From Acidithiobacillus ferrianus (lineage in GTDB: Bacteria; Pseudomonadota; Gammaproteobacteria; Acidithiobacillales; Acidithiobacillaceae), in the NCBI RefSeq assembly GCF_010378095.1, contig NZ_WNJL01000040.1, forward strand, positions 1 to 64,000: a stretch of 64,000 nt of DNA. The letters are read 5' to 3'. Made by a program: the position numbers and the translations under genes. Each line of letters starts with the position of its first letter. Positions within the stretch are counted from its first letter, which is position 1. Positions 9,197 through 17,418 of this stretch are shown here, piece after piece. The notes under the pieces are model-generated. The model did no database searches. It was not told the DNA's origin and saw only the letters and a list, made by a program, of their open reading frames with translations.

Positions 9197-9875
9197 CTTC
9201 GGTTACCTCCGCCCGCAAGTCTCCCCGCCGGTCTGCCAGGATGGTATGCACCAGGTCCCAGAGTATGTGAAAGGTCGTAACATGGCATTCCTGGATGCGA
9301 TGAATGCTGTCCGCCGCCACCACCAAAAGGTGGTCCACTAGGCCGCTGGCCTGCATCTCACCTCCCTGCATGCCGGCAAGGCCGAAGGTCACCATGCCCG
9401 TTTCCCGGGCCTTGCGGTAGGCGGCCATGAGATTGGCGGAGTTGCCACTGGTCGAAAAGCCGAACAACGCATCCCCCGGTCTTGCCAAGGCCGTCAGTTG
9501 CCGTAAAAACACATGCTGAAAACCCACGTCATTGCCGACAGCGGTAAGCATGGACCGATCACTCACCAGACTGTGCGCCGCCAGGGCCGGGCGGCCGGTG
9601 GCAATGGGATGCATGAACTCCACCGCCAGGTGGTCCGCATCGCAGGAGGATCCGCCGTTACCCATGGTGTAGAGCATGCCGCCTCTCTGATAAACCGCCG
9701 CCAGGGCCGCTGCCATGGAAACCAGTGCCTCCGCGTGTACCGCAAAAAATTGCGCCTTGACATTCCGGCTTTCGGCTGATTTCTGCCGCACCGACTCCAG
9801 CAGCGCCGCCTTTTCCCGCTGCGGATTTTTACCCTGCCCGTGCAGAAAAGGATAGAGCTCCTGCAGAGGATCCAT
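9180..9875 (-). CDS. SIS-domain protein, GmhA-like, inside the hyp operon
   Basis: This 231-residue protein carries a sugar-isomerase fold like phosphoheptose isomerase: phosphate-binding MGNGGSSCDADH near residue 72 and a second FSTSGNSANL loop. GmhA converts sedoheptulose 7-phosphate for LPS heptose. Here the gene sits between hypC and hypD with a 17-base overlap into hypD. That argues for a role tied to hydrogenase maturation, or at least co-regulation. The binding fold might serve a phosphorylated ligand, but the sequence does not say which. An ordinary GmhA caught in the operon is the main alternative. Confidence 0.75.
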   Translation of the reverse strand: MDPLQELYPFLHGQGKNPQREKAALLESVRQKSAESRNVKAQFFAVHAEALVSMAAALAAVYQRGGMLYTMGNGGSSCDADHLAVEFMHPIATGRPALAAHSLVSDRSMLTAVGNDVGFQHVFLRQLTALARPGDALFGFSTSGNSANLMAAYRKARETGMVTFGLAGMQGGEMQASGLVDHLLVVAADSIHRIQECHVTTFHILWDLVHTILADRRGDLRAEVTEDALRG

Positions 9876-9895
9876 AGTTGCACCTCCCGGGGCGA

Positions 9896-10189
9896 TTACG
9901 CCATGGGACCCGTTCGCCCGGACTCCCGCATACGATCCATTTCCAGTTGAGCTTCGCCCAGTTGCGTCAGCACGTCCAGCGTCAGGGCCGCCTCCTCTTC
10001 ACTGATACGACTCATGGCAAAGCCCACATGCACCAGTACCCAGTCACCGACGCAGGACTCCGCGGGGTGCTCCGTATCAGCAATGCAGGCGATATTGACC
10101 TCCCGCCGTACCCCGTTGATTTCCACCTCCGCCCGTCGTTCCCGCGCGCTGATGATTTTCGTAATCTGTCCCGGGATCCCTAAACACAT
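9896..10189 (-). CDS. hypC: Hydrogenase maturation chaperone HypC
   Basis: A 97-residue HypC beginning MCLGIPG. Cys2, exposed after methionine removal, coordinates the iron that is passed from HypD to the large-subunit precursor. The GDWVLVHVGFAM segment typical of the OB-like fold follows. It overlaps the end of hypF by ten bases and is followed after 20 bases by the SIS gene. The C-terminal helix is slightly longer than in the shortest family members. Confidence 0.94.
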   Translation of the reverse strand: MCLGIPGQITKIISARERRAEVEINGVRREVNIACIADTEHPAESCVGDWVLVHVGFAMSRISEEEAALTLDVLTQLGEAQLEMDRMRESGRTGPMA

Positions 10190-12591
10190 GACTCATGCCC
10201 TCCTGCAAAATGATGCTGACCAGCGATGATTTGAGCGGCCCCAACCACGACCTGTCCGAAAGCCAGGCCGCCGTCATTGGCAGGGATCAGATGCGGAACC
10301 AGAACCTCCAGCCCCTGGGATTCCAAAACCTCCCGGGTCGCCCGCAGCAAGGTCAGATTCTGAAAAACACCCCCGGATAAAGCGACGGTGGAGGTCCAAG
10401 GCGTAGCGCCCAGGGCCTTTCTGAGCAATTGTGCCAAACCGGCGGCGAAGCCTTTGTGGAAGCGCGCGGCAACCGTCGCCACCGGAACCCCGCCCTGGAG
10501 GTCGCCCAGCAGCGGCTGCCACAGGGTCCGCGAATCCATTTGAATGAAGCCCTTTTCGCTTTCGACGATGCCGAAAGGATAACCCGGCTCAGAGGCATCC
10601 CCCATGATATACAGATCGACGCAAGCCTCCAGCAGCATGGCCGCCTGCCCTTCATAACTCATCCGGTCCATGCACAAGCCACAGACCGCACTGACGGCGT
10701 CAAAAAGCCGCCCGGCGGAACTGCAAAGCGGCACACCGACATTTCTATCCAGCATGTGCAGCAACTGCGCTACCGGCTTTTCGGACAGGTACTGCACGAT
10801 GGCCAGATCAGCGAATTGTTGGCGTGCCACGGACCAGCCGAAGGTATCCGCAAGCTGCACAAAGGCATTACGCCACGGTTCGCGCATCGCGAGGCCACCT
10901 CCCGGCAGGGCGGAGGGCCGCAACCCGCCCAGGTGACGGATTTCGCGGTAATGCACCTGCAAACACTCACAACCCCAAAAAGCGCCCCCATCGCCCAGAC
11001 CCATGCCATCCAGAGCCAAGGCGATGACCGGCGGATGCTCCAACGGCAGGCCGTGTTCCGCCATGACCGCAGCAATATGGGCGTGGTGGTGCTGCACGGA
11101 AATCAGGGGGAGATCGCCTTCCTCCGCCATCTCTACCCCCCACTTGCGCGACAGATATTCGGGATGGCGATCCACCACGACGGCCTCGGGCACATGCTGG
11201 AAGAGCCGGGCGTAGAGGGCCAGATTCCGGACAGTGTCGCCCCAGACCGCTGCCTGTTCGAGATCGCCCATGTGCTGGGAAAGGATGGCCTGTCCGTCCT
11301 TGATCAGACAGAAAGTGTTCTTGAGCGCCCCACCTAGCGCCAGCAGGTCCGGTGACGCCCCGAAACCTGCGGGCAGTGGCAACGATTCCGGTGCATAGCC
11401 CCGCCCCCGGCGCAGGATCATGGCCTCATTCCCCGCCATCTGCACCACGGAATCATCGACGCGATTGATGATGGCCCGGTCATGGGTCAGCATCCAGTCG
11501 GTCACTCCCCCCAGGGTCCGAATGGCGGCCATATCGTCAATAACTTGTGGCGCATCCGAGAGATTACCGCTCGTCAGCACAATTGGCCGGTCCATCCGGC
11601 GCAGCAGGAGATGATGCAGGGGGGTATAAGGCAGCATAAAACCAAGTCGGCGCATCCCTGGAGCAATACCGGCTGCCAGGGAATCGTTTTCCAGGCGGTT
11701 CAGCAGCACGATGGGCGCCCGATGGGATTGCAGCAACTTCTCCTCTGCGCGGCTCACTTGCGCATAGCGACGCAGGACATCCAGATCCCTGACCATCAAC
11801 GCCAGGGGCTTATGGGGACGGTGTTTGCGCAGGCGCAAGGCGGACACCGCGCTTTCATTTGTCGCATCGCAGGCAAGATGGAAACCGCCCAGCCCCTTGA
11901 TGAGCACGATCTCCCCGCGCTTGAGGAGGTTGGTCGCCGCGTCCACCGCGTCCAGTTGGGTATATCGATCGGCACTGACCGCGTGGCCATCCAACCGGAC
12001 GAGCCGGGCCTTCGGGCCGCAGGCATGGCAGGCCACCGGTTGCGCGTGGAAGCGCCGGTCTTCCGGATTTCCGTATTCCGCACGGCAATCCCTGCAGAGC
12101 GGAAAGGCGTCCATGGAGGTATGGGCGCGATCGTAGGGGATGTCTTCGAGGATCGAAAAACGCGGACCACAGTGCGTGCAATTGGTGAAAGGGTAGCGAT
12201 AACGCCGGTTGAATGGGTCAAAAATCTCCTGCAGGCAGGCGGGACAGGTGGCGGCGTCGGGCACCACTCCCGTATGTACGTGCCCGAACCGGCTGGCGCT
12301 GATCCCGAAAAGTCCCTCAGGAGGATCTTCGCGCAAATATCCGCGGACCACCTCGTCGATACGCGCAAGGGGGGGGCGTTCGTCGCGCAGGCGGTTCAGA
12401 AATCGATCCCGCTCTGTTGCAGGCCCCCAGATCCGGATCAACACCCCTTCCCCATCGTTGCACACATCGCCGGACAATCCGCAGTCGCGGGCGATGCGCC
12501 AGACCGCAGGGCGGAACCCAACGCCCTGAACCAGGCCGCGCACCCGGACTTCCTCGCCCGGGGCGGCGACCTGATCCGTCGGGGAATTCAT
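10180..12591 (-). CDS. hypF: Carbamoyltransferase HypF
   Basis: HypF (803 residues) makes carbamoyl-adenylate from carbamoyl phosphate and transfers it to HypE. All domains are visible in order: acylphosphatase (VRGLVQGVGFRPAVWRIA), paired zinc fingers (CPAC, CTHC, CRDC, CHAC), a YrdC-like domain (LIKGLGGFHLACDATN) and a Kae1-like C-domain with HHHAHI and ALDGMGLGDGG. I use the ATG at 12591, which forms an ATGA overlap with the NHL gene's stop. A TTG five codons earlier is the alternative. Confidence 0.95.
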   Translation of the reverse strand: MNSPTDQVAAPGEEVRVRGLVQGVGFRPAVWRIARDCGLSGDVCNDGEGVLIRIWGPATERDRFLNRLRDERPPLARIDEVVRGYLREDPPEGLFGISASRFGHVHTGVVPDAATCPACLQEIFDPFNRRYRYPFTNCTHCGPRFSILEDIPYDRAHTSMDAFPLCRDCRAEYGNPEDRRFHAQPVACHACGPKARLVRLDGHAVSADRYTQLDAVDAATNLLKRGEIVLIKGLGGFHLACDATNESAVSALRLRKHRPHKPLALMVRDLDVLRRYAQVSRAEEKLLQSHRAPIVLLNRLENDSLAAGIAPGMRRLGFMLPYTPLHHLLLRRMDRPIVLTSGNLSDAPQVIDDMAAIRTLGGVTDWMLTHDRAIINRVDDSVVQMAGNEAMILRRGRGYAPESLPLPAGFGASPDLLALGGALKNTFCLIKDGQAILSQHMGDLEQAAVWGDTVRNLALYARLFQHVPEAVVVDRHPEYLSRKWGVEMAEEGDLPLISVQHHHAHIAAVMAEHGLPLEHPPVIALALDGMGLGDGGAFWGCECLQVHYREIRHLGGLRPSALPGGGLAMREPWRNAFVQLADTFGWSVARQQFADLAIVQYLSEKPVAQLLHMLDRNVGVPLCSSAGRLFDAVSAVCGLCMDRMSYEGQAAMLLEACVDLYIMGDASEPGYPFGIVESEKGFIQMDSRTLWQPLLGDLQGGVPVATVAARFHKGFAAGLAQLLRKALGATPWTSTVALSGGVFQNLTLLRATREVLESQGLEVLVPHLIPANDGGLAFGQVVVGAAQIIAGQHHFAGGHESCV

Positions 12592-13784
12592 AACCGTCTG
12601 TCCCAAAGCAGCACGCGATTGTTACCCGAGTCGGCAATGATCATGGTCCTTCCTGCAGCAGAAAGCCCATAGGGCCAGCACAAGGTATTGCGCCCCACCA
12701 CGCCCCAGCGATTATCCCCCTTGTGCTGGAAACCACCCTGACCGGCGAGGGTGCGTGCCGGAGCGCCCGTCAACAGATCGTCCGCCTGCCAGCCCAGCAG
12801 CCGGCTGTTGGCCGTATCCGCCACGATCAGCCAGTTTTCCGTGGCGGTGACGCCATAGGGCATATTGAAGCAGGCCGCATTGGGGAAGTAATTACCCCGA
12901 TTGTGGGCGTTCTCAATAAAGTCCTGCTGTCCGAGGACCATATCGGCCGCCTGACCATTTTGCTGCGGCGTACCACGCCAGAGCAGCACCCGGTTATTAC
13001 CCGCATCCCCCATGATCAGCCAATCCCCGAAACGGGTTACCGCATGAGGCCAGCGCATGCTCATGGTGTCGGGTTCGTGGCCCCCATTCTCGTCCCGGCA
13101 ATGGGAATCCACCTGGCCTAAGACACCGTCTGCGGGTTGACCTTTTTCCGTGGGAATACCCTGCCACCAGAGGACGCGGCGGTTGCCCGAATCCGCGACA
13201 TAGAGCCGGGCACCATCCCAAAAGACCCCATAAGGCCAATAGAGGGTGGACGCAGAGGGTTGGGGGGCACCGCGATTGATTTCCGCCGACACAAAATCGG
13301 TTTGGCCGAGAACCAGATCCGCCGGGGTATGGCTTTCATGAGGTACTTCATACCAGATCAGCACCCGATGGTTCCAGACGTCCGCCACCGCCATTCCCTT
13401 ACCAAGCGGACAGATCCCGGTGGGGACATTCAGTGATGCCGCACCGACGGGACCGTGGGCGTTGCGTCCCCCGTCCCGATCAAAATCCGGCTGACCAATG
13501 AGCCAGTTGGCGGGCTGGCCATCGGCTGCGGGTATCGCGGGCCATCCCAGCAGACGATGATGGCCGGTGTCCGCCACCCAAAGGGATCCGTCGGCCATGA
13601 GGTTGGCACCGCGCGGGCCGAAAAGCGTCTGCGCGGAAGGAACGACGGGTATGACGACCCCCCTGGGTTGCACCTGTTCCCCCAGGATAACCCTTGCCCC
13701 CGTTTCCACCAGCAACTGTTCTGAAGAAATGGCGGCCACCCGGAACCGGCCGGCGGCACTCAGGGGAAGGGTATATTCAGTCAT
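12588..13784 (-). CDS. NHL-repeat beta-propeller protein of the extended hyp operon
   Basis: The 398-residue sequence consists of about six NHL-type blades, each ending in variants of VADTGHHRLLGW, VADVWNHRVLIW, VADSGNRRVLWW and GDAGNNRVLLW. Each is followed by a spacer with GQPDF/GQTDF. There is no signal peptide, so it is probably a cytoplasmic protein-binding propeller. In Nostoc an NHL-repeat gene (alr0693) stands in the same place directly upstream of hypF, in an operon proposed to serve small-subunit or iron-sulfur maturation. The start overlaps the NifU/Rieske gene by eight bases. Confidence 0.8.
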   Translation of the reverse strand: MTEYTLPLSAAGRFRVAAISSEQLLVETGARVILGEQVQPRGVVIPVVPSAQTLFGPRGANLMADGSLWVADTGHHRLLGWPAIPAADGQPANWLIGQPDFDRDGGRNAHGPVGAASLNVPTGICPLGKGMAVADVWNHRVLIWYEVPHESHTPADLVLGQTDFVSAEINRGAPQPSASTLYWPYGVFWDGARLYVADSGNRRVLWWQGIPTEKGQPADGVLGQVDSHCRDENGGHEPDTMSMRWPHAVTRFGDWLIMGDAGNNRVLLWRGTPQQNGQAADMVLGQQDFIENAHNRGNYFPNAACFNMPYGVTATENWLIVADTANSRLLGWQADDLLTGAPARTLAGQGGFQHKGDNRWGVVGRNTLCWPYGLSAAGRTMIIADSGNNRVLLWDRRL

Positions 13785-14682
13785 GATCCTTCCTCACCTG
13801 AATCTCGCCGTTGATCACCCGCACCGCCCAAGGCTCCAGCTGGACCTCGGGTACCGTCAGACATTCCCCGCTCTCCAACGCAAACTGGAATCCGTGGTGT
13901 GGACAGGTCAGAACACCTGCCGGATCTACTTCCCCATCCTCAAGAGGCATGCCGAGATGGGCGCAAGCATTGCGGTAACAGTACACATCCCCATTCGGAT
14001 CGCGCCAGAACAGCAAGGCGTCGGACAGTACCTCCCGGACGAGCAGCCCGTTTCGCGGCAGATCCTCCAGCCGCATGGTGGGCAGCCAGGCATGACGGCC
14101 GCCGATGGCGAAGGGACTGATACGCTGTTCGGACCCCTCCCCGGCCGGCACGGTGGCGGCGTACTGCCGCTCCACCGTTTCAATATGCTGTATTTCCGGA
14201 CAGGCCTCGCGAATCGCCTTCTCCACTCCGTCCGACAAGGTCAGCGAGGAAGACGGGCAACCGTGACAAGACCCCAGCAGGCGCAAAATCACTGTATCGG
14301 GCGGACGCAGTTCGATCAGTTCCACATTGCCGCCATGCCCTTCCAGTCCCGGCCGCACGCTGTCCAGCGCGGCTTCGATACGTTCCTGCAGGGAGGGCCG
14401 GACCAGACCCAGCGTCCGCAACACCGCATAGACGTAAGGATCCGCCGCAGCTTCCCGTAAGCCGGTGGCACCCTGCGGAAAGGTCTGTACGGTACGGATG
14501 AGACGCCGCAGACATTCCTTATAAATCGCTTCCCAGCCCTCGCGCAACGCTAAAACGGTCCTTTGCTGCGTTTCATCCCATCCCTGCACGATTTTTTCGA
14601 GGCTGCCCAATCGGGCGATATCCTCCGTCAGGGTACCTGCTTCCCCGCGTTCAATCTCGTCCGGTACGGGTGACGTAGCCAT
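13777..14682 (-). CDS. NifU-like / Rieske fusion protein
   Basis: This 301-residue protein joins two iron-sulfur modules. Residues of about 95-165 form a NifU C-terminal-type domain with the CxxC cluster site in LGSCHGCPSSSLTL, preceded by RPGLEGHGGNVEL. Residues of about 200-295 form a Rieske domain with CAHLGM and CPHHGF, the Cys/His pairs that bind a [2Fe-2S] cluster. The first 90 residues are helical. It overlaps the NHL gene and lies two bases from the upstream gene. Nostoc has a NifU-like gene (alr0692) at the same position. A cluster-delivery or electron-transfer role in hydrogenase small-subunit maturation is plausible but inferred. Confidence 0.82.
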   Translation of the reverse strand: MATSPVPDEIERGEAGTLTEDIARLGSLEKIVQGWDETQQRTVLALREGWEAIYKECLRRLIRTVQTFPQGATGLREAAADPYVYAVLRTLGLVRPSLQERIEAALDSVRPGLEGHGGNVELIELRPPDTVILRLLGSCHGCPSSSLTLSDGVEKAIREACPEIQHIETVERQYAATVPAGEGSEQRISPFAIGGRHAWLPTMRLEDLPRNGLLVREVLSDALLFWRDPNGDVYCYRNACAHLGMPLEDGEVDPAGVLTCPHHGFQFALESGECLTVPEVQLEPWAVRVINGEIQVRKDHD

Positions 14683-14683
14683 G

Positions 14684-14908
14684 TCATGCGTACTTTAATT
14701 TCGCGAAAAGGATCGGCTGCAAACCACCACACAAGACGCCCGCAATCAAACAATTCACGAGATATGGCAAACCAATGAAATGTCCTGCGATAATGATCAC
14801 AGCGGCTAGAATGATGTTAGCAGCCAGCAACATCAGGACCAGCCGCGTATCTTTGAAAAGCTTTCCCCGCAGGAACAACCCGGTCGAACTCCATACCATG
14901 TCCCACAT
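14684..14908 (-). CDS. Small two-helix membrane protein (74 aa)
   Basis: I do not recognise the family. The protein has two hydrophobic helices (about residues 22-42 and 47-65) separated by a short GLPYL turn, and basic residues at the N-terminal side and the C-terminus. A GGGGGAT ribosome-binding site precedes the start. Cyanobacterial extended hyp operons carry two very small ORFs (asr0689 and asr0690) in the equivalent place. The pair here may be their counterparts and could anchor or sense at the membrane. Confidence 0.65.
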   Translation of the reverse strand: MWDMVWSSTGLFLRGKLFKDTRLVLMLLAANIILAAVIIIAGHFIGLPYLVNCLIAGVLCGGLQPILFAKLKYA

Positions 14909-14935
14909 AGCATCCCCCTATTATGGCAGGCTTTT

Positions 14936-15163
14936 TCAAGCCCATGCCAAGATAATCGTACCGACAATGATCCCAGGTATGACTGGCATCGCCGCATACA
15001 TGCTTCCCATCATGGCCGCGAGTTTGTAATCGCCCAATGCTTTGCCACCGATAGCCATTCCCGTGACAGCACCAGACGCCACGCCGACCAAACCACCCAG
15101 CAAAATCCATAAAATAACGATTGCCTGTATATGCTGACCGTTGAATGCGTCCAGTGCTGACAT
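14936..15163 (-). CDS. Small glycine-rich two-helix membrane protein (75 aa)
   Basis: There are two hydrophobic segments: residues of about 14-37, rich in glycine (LLGGLVGVASGAVTGMAIGG), and about 50-73 (AAMPVIPGIIVGTIILAW). A GGAGAG site stands upstream of the start. The gene lies between the TPR gene and the other small membrane gene on the same strand, so they are probably translated from one message. Glycine-zipper-like spacing suggests helix packing or oligomerisation. No enzymatic function can be read. Confidence 0.65.
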   Translation of the reverse strand: MSALDAFNGQHIQAIVILWILLGGLVGVASGAVTGMAIGGKALGDYKLAAMMGSMYAAMPVIPGIIVGTIILAWA

Positions 15164-15187
15164 AGGTTCTCTCCGATATTTTTACAG

Positions 15188-16168
15188 TTAATGTACAGAC
15201 CCCTGTTCGCATACCAATGCCTGGGTTTCTTCCAGGGCCACGCGCACCAGTCCCGATTTTTCAAACTCTCCCGTTGCCGTGAAGATTTTGTCCGCTGCTT
15301 CATACAGCCTGACCGCCTCGCCCAGATTCCTGGTGTTGCCCAGTTCCGGATTTTCCGGGTCATCGGGCAGGTTCCGCAGCGCATTGGCCATATTGCTGAT
15401 GGTATTTGCATATTCGCCCGGCCGCTCTTTGGGCGTTCGTACCCGCAACGCCTCTTGATAGGCTTCCAGGGCACGCAGATTATTTTCGACCGGATGCGCG
15501 CTGCTGCTGTACTGCAGGGCATTACCCAGGTTGTTCTGCAACATGGCGTACTCCGCCGGATGTGCATCGAGGGTGATGGCACGCAACGCGGATTCGTAGG
15601 ACTGCACGGCCAGCACCTCGCGCATTTTGGAAGACTCATCACCCATGGTCATGGATAAATAGGCGGTGGCCAGATTGTTGTGGAGAATCGCGTATTCGCG
15701 CGGGAATTTGTCCGCAGTAAAAACCCGCAAGGCGCTGTGATACTTCCGCACGGCATCCGGGAACTGCGCCTTGCCTGCCACGGCAAGCCCCTGCAGGGCC
15801 AGCCCTTCATTCATTTCGGCTTCCGCAGCCTCTTCGGCATTGCCCAGGGCCTGCAAAACCGGCCGCGCGCTGCGCAGGCAATCGACCGCCTCTTCGAGCA
15901 CACGAGTGTCGCCCGGCGTCGCCAGCAAGGCGGTCGCCTGTCCGGCCAGAAGTCGCGCACGCAGCAGGGCGTCTCCGCCCGGGCAAATCTGCAAACCTTC
16001 TTTATATAGCCGGTTGACCTGCGCGAGATCCTCCGGGCGGCGTTGCCGCCGTTGCAGACCCAGCGCTATCTCCATGAGCATTTCCGCACGTTCCCCCGCC
16101 GGAATGGCGTCATCCCGGGCGGTTCGCAAGGCGGCCTGATACTCCTTTTCTGCCAAACTTTCGGACAT
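15188..16168 (-). CDS. TPR-repeat protein, first gene of the extended hyp operon
   Basis: The 326-residue sequence is built of helical tetratricopeptide-like repeats; the clearest units are YHSALRVFTADKFPREYAIL, YESALRAITLDAHPAEYAML and YQEALRVRTPKERPGEYANT. These repeat at about 55-60 residues with a conserved LHNNLATAY/LQNNLGNAL helix. No signal peptide is present. TPR arrays bind partner proteins, here perhaps the hydrogenase small subunit or the Rieske/NHL proteins. Nostoc alr0691 is a TPR gene at the same place. A good sigma-70 promoter lies about 50 bases upstream. Confidence 0.8.
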   Translation of the reverse strand: MSESLAEKEYQAALRTARDDAIPAGERAEMLMEIALGLQRRQRRPEDLAQVNRLYKEGLQICPGGDALLRARLLAGQATALLATPGDTRVLEEAVDCLRSARPVLQALGNAEEAAEAEMNEGLALQGLAVAGKAQFPDAVRKYHSALRVFTADKFPREYAILHNNLATAYLSMTMGDESSKMREVLAVQSYESALRAITLDAHPAEYAMLQNNLGNALQYSSSAHPVENNLRALEAYQEALRVRTPKERPGEYANTISNMANALRNLPDDPENPELGNTRNLGEAVRLYEAADKIFTATGEFEKSGLVRVALEETQALVCEQGSVH

Positions 16169-16216
16169 GAGAAACCCCCGGTCAAAACGCGATATGTAAT
16201 GTTTATTTACAATTTC

Positions 16217-16244
16217 ATTCTAGTGTGGGAAATGATGATGTCAA
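16217..16244 (-). promoter_or_regulatory. Predicted sigma-70 promoter of the TPR-to-hypB operon
   Basis: On the minus strand TTGACA (16239-16244) is separated by 16 bases from TAGAAT (16217-16222), close to the sigma-70 consensus. The TPR start lies about 48 bases downstream. No other strong promoter is seen between here and hypB, so this would drive roughly 10-12 kb of maturation genes separately from hupSL. Confidence 0.55.
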
Positions 16245-16266
16245 TAATAATTACATGTATGATAAG

Positions 16267-16596
16267 TTACTTATCAAGCCATTCGGGGCAAAGTTGCGTC
16301 GTTTGCCAGGATCCCTGTTCGGGTATCCATGCAAAGGACAGCACGCCCTCAACGTTCTCCGCCAGTTCATGATCCCGCAGGAAGAGGCGGAGATCGACCA
16401 CCCGGTCGCCGGCGAGGTTGCGCTGCTTCAGCAAAAAGCCGCCGATGGTACCAGGGTGCAAGGGGATCAAATGCAAACACGGCGATCGCCAGAGGACGGC
16501 AACCGCCAGGAGATCCACCATTGCATCGCGATATGCGGCTGCAGGGATAAAGAGATGCCCGTCTTTCAACAGGAGATTTACGACCATATCAGTCAT
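16267..16596 (-). CDS. Unrecognised 109-aa protein after the hydrogenase protease
   Basis: I do not recognise this product. It is a soluble-looking protein with alternating hydrophobic strands (VVNLLLKDGHLFI, HLIPLHPGTIGGFLL, VVDLRLFLRDHEL) and no cysteine pair or signal peptide. The ATGA overlap with the protease gene upstream indicates coupled translation, so a part in hydrogenase processing or complex assembly is likely by context only. It is the last gene before the promoter of the TPR operon. Confidence 0.6.
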   Translation of the reverse strand: MTDMVVNLLLKDGHLFIPAAAYRDAMVDLLAVAVLWRSPCLHLIPLHPGTIGGFLLKQRNLAGDRVVDLRLFLRDHELAENVEGVLSFAWIPEQGSWQTTQLCPEWLDK

Positions 16597-17066
16597 GAGG
16601 TCGCTTCCACCTCGGCCAACGCCGCTTTCACCTGGGCCAATACCGCGGGGATCGCCCCCTCCACCGGGGGAGTGAGTCCATCGCCGAAACCAAAGTCGGT
16701 ACCCTCCACCAGAAACACGGTCACCCGCTCAGGGAATTGCTCTCCGAACAGGCGTTTTCCGGCATAAAGTGCATGCTCCCAACGAAAATCATGCAAGGTG
16801 AGGGTAGGGGTATGGGGCAATTCCAGCTCGCTACCCGGCAACTTGAACACCGCCCCCGGATCGCTACCCGTCCGGCACGCATCCACAATGATGAGTTGCT
16901 GGCAATCACGGACCTTGAAAATCACATCCATGCCGGACGTGCCCGCATCATAGAGGGCGAGATCCCTGGGCAGGGGATCCAGCTCGCCGCGCAGTCGCTG
17001 AATAACAGAGATACCGACCCCGTCATCACGCCGGTACAAATTGCCGCAGCCCACCACCACGCGCAT
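16593..17066 (-). CDS. hupW: Hydrogenase large-subunit maturation endopeptidase
   Basis: This is a member of peptidase family M52 (157 residues). After nickel insertion it removes the C-terminal tail of the large subunit, closing the active site. The nickel-sensing residues are visible: the acidic residue in GCGNLYRRDDGVG, the aspartate of DAGTSG and the histidine in LHDFRWEH. The start at 17066 is chosen because the upstream gene's TAG lies just before it; a GTG five codons earlier is possible. HupL in this window carries the matching cleavable tail. Confidence 0.9.
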   Translation of the reverse strand: MRVVVGCGNLYRRDDGVGISVIQRLRGELDPLPRDLALYDAGTSGMDVIFKVRDCQQLIIVDACRTGSDPGAVFKLPGSELELPHTPTLTLHDFRWEHALYAGKRLFGEQFPERVTVFLVEGTDFGFGDGLTPPVEGAIPAVLAQVKAALAEVEATS

Positions 17067-17068
17067 GA

Positions 17069-17416
17069 CTAAATCCGCCACAACCGGCAGGACCAGTCGG
17101 GTTTGACCGGCAACTGCAATTCAGGAAGCGCGCAGAACTGCCGGTGCGAAAGGAAGTACATACAGGTTTCGCACGCTTCCTCAATACCCTCGGCTGCATA
17201 GGGATGCAAGGTGAATCCGGCGATCTCAACGCGTTTGGCGACCTCTTCCGCCAGTACATGCTGCAAACGCGCCAACACCGACTGTTGCATCTCCGGGTCG
17301 TAGGCACGCGGTTCCACTTCGCTACGCAGGCCGGCGTGCAGCAGTTTCTCCACCTGTGCCCGTAACGGCGCGTCCTCCGGGAATTCTTCCGTGGGTTGTA
17401 TATTAGATGAGTCCAT
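17069..17416 (-). CDS. Four-cysteine (HiPIP-like motif) hydrogenase accessory protein, copy 2
   Basis: A 115-residue protein with a helical N-terminal half and a cysteine-rich C-terminus: C-x2-C-x9-C-x14-C, including CETCMYFLSHRQFC and PDWSCRLWRI. It is clearly a duplicate of the adjacent upstream gene. The spacing and the final aromatic-Cys-aromatic end resemble the cluster-binding half of high-potential iron-sulfur proteins, so a [4Fe-4S] or zinc site is likely. The start at 17416 lies two bases after the upstream stop; an in-frame start nine codons earlier is possible. Its place between hupL and the protease suggests work on the hydrogenase, perhaps electron transfer or small-subunit maturation. 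Confidence 0.7.
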   Translation of the reverse strand: MDSSNIQPTEEFPEDAPLRAQVEKLLHAGLRSEVEPRAYDPEMQQSVLARLQHVLAEEVAKRVEIAGFTLHPYAAEGIEEACETCMYFLSHRQFCALPELQLPVKPDWSCRLWRI

Positions 17417-17418
17417 AC

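Noticed and set aside
10429..12672. Long + strand frames opposite hypF (302 and 396 codons)
   Set aside because: They mirror the GC-rich codon pattern of hypF; hypF itself carries all expected motifs on the other strand.
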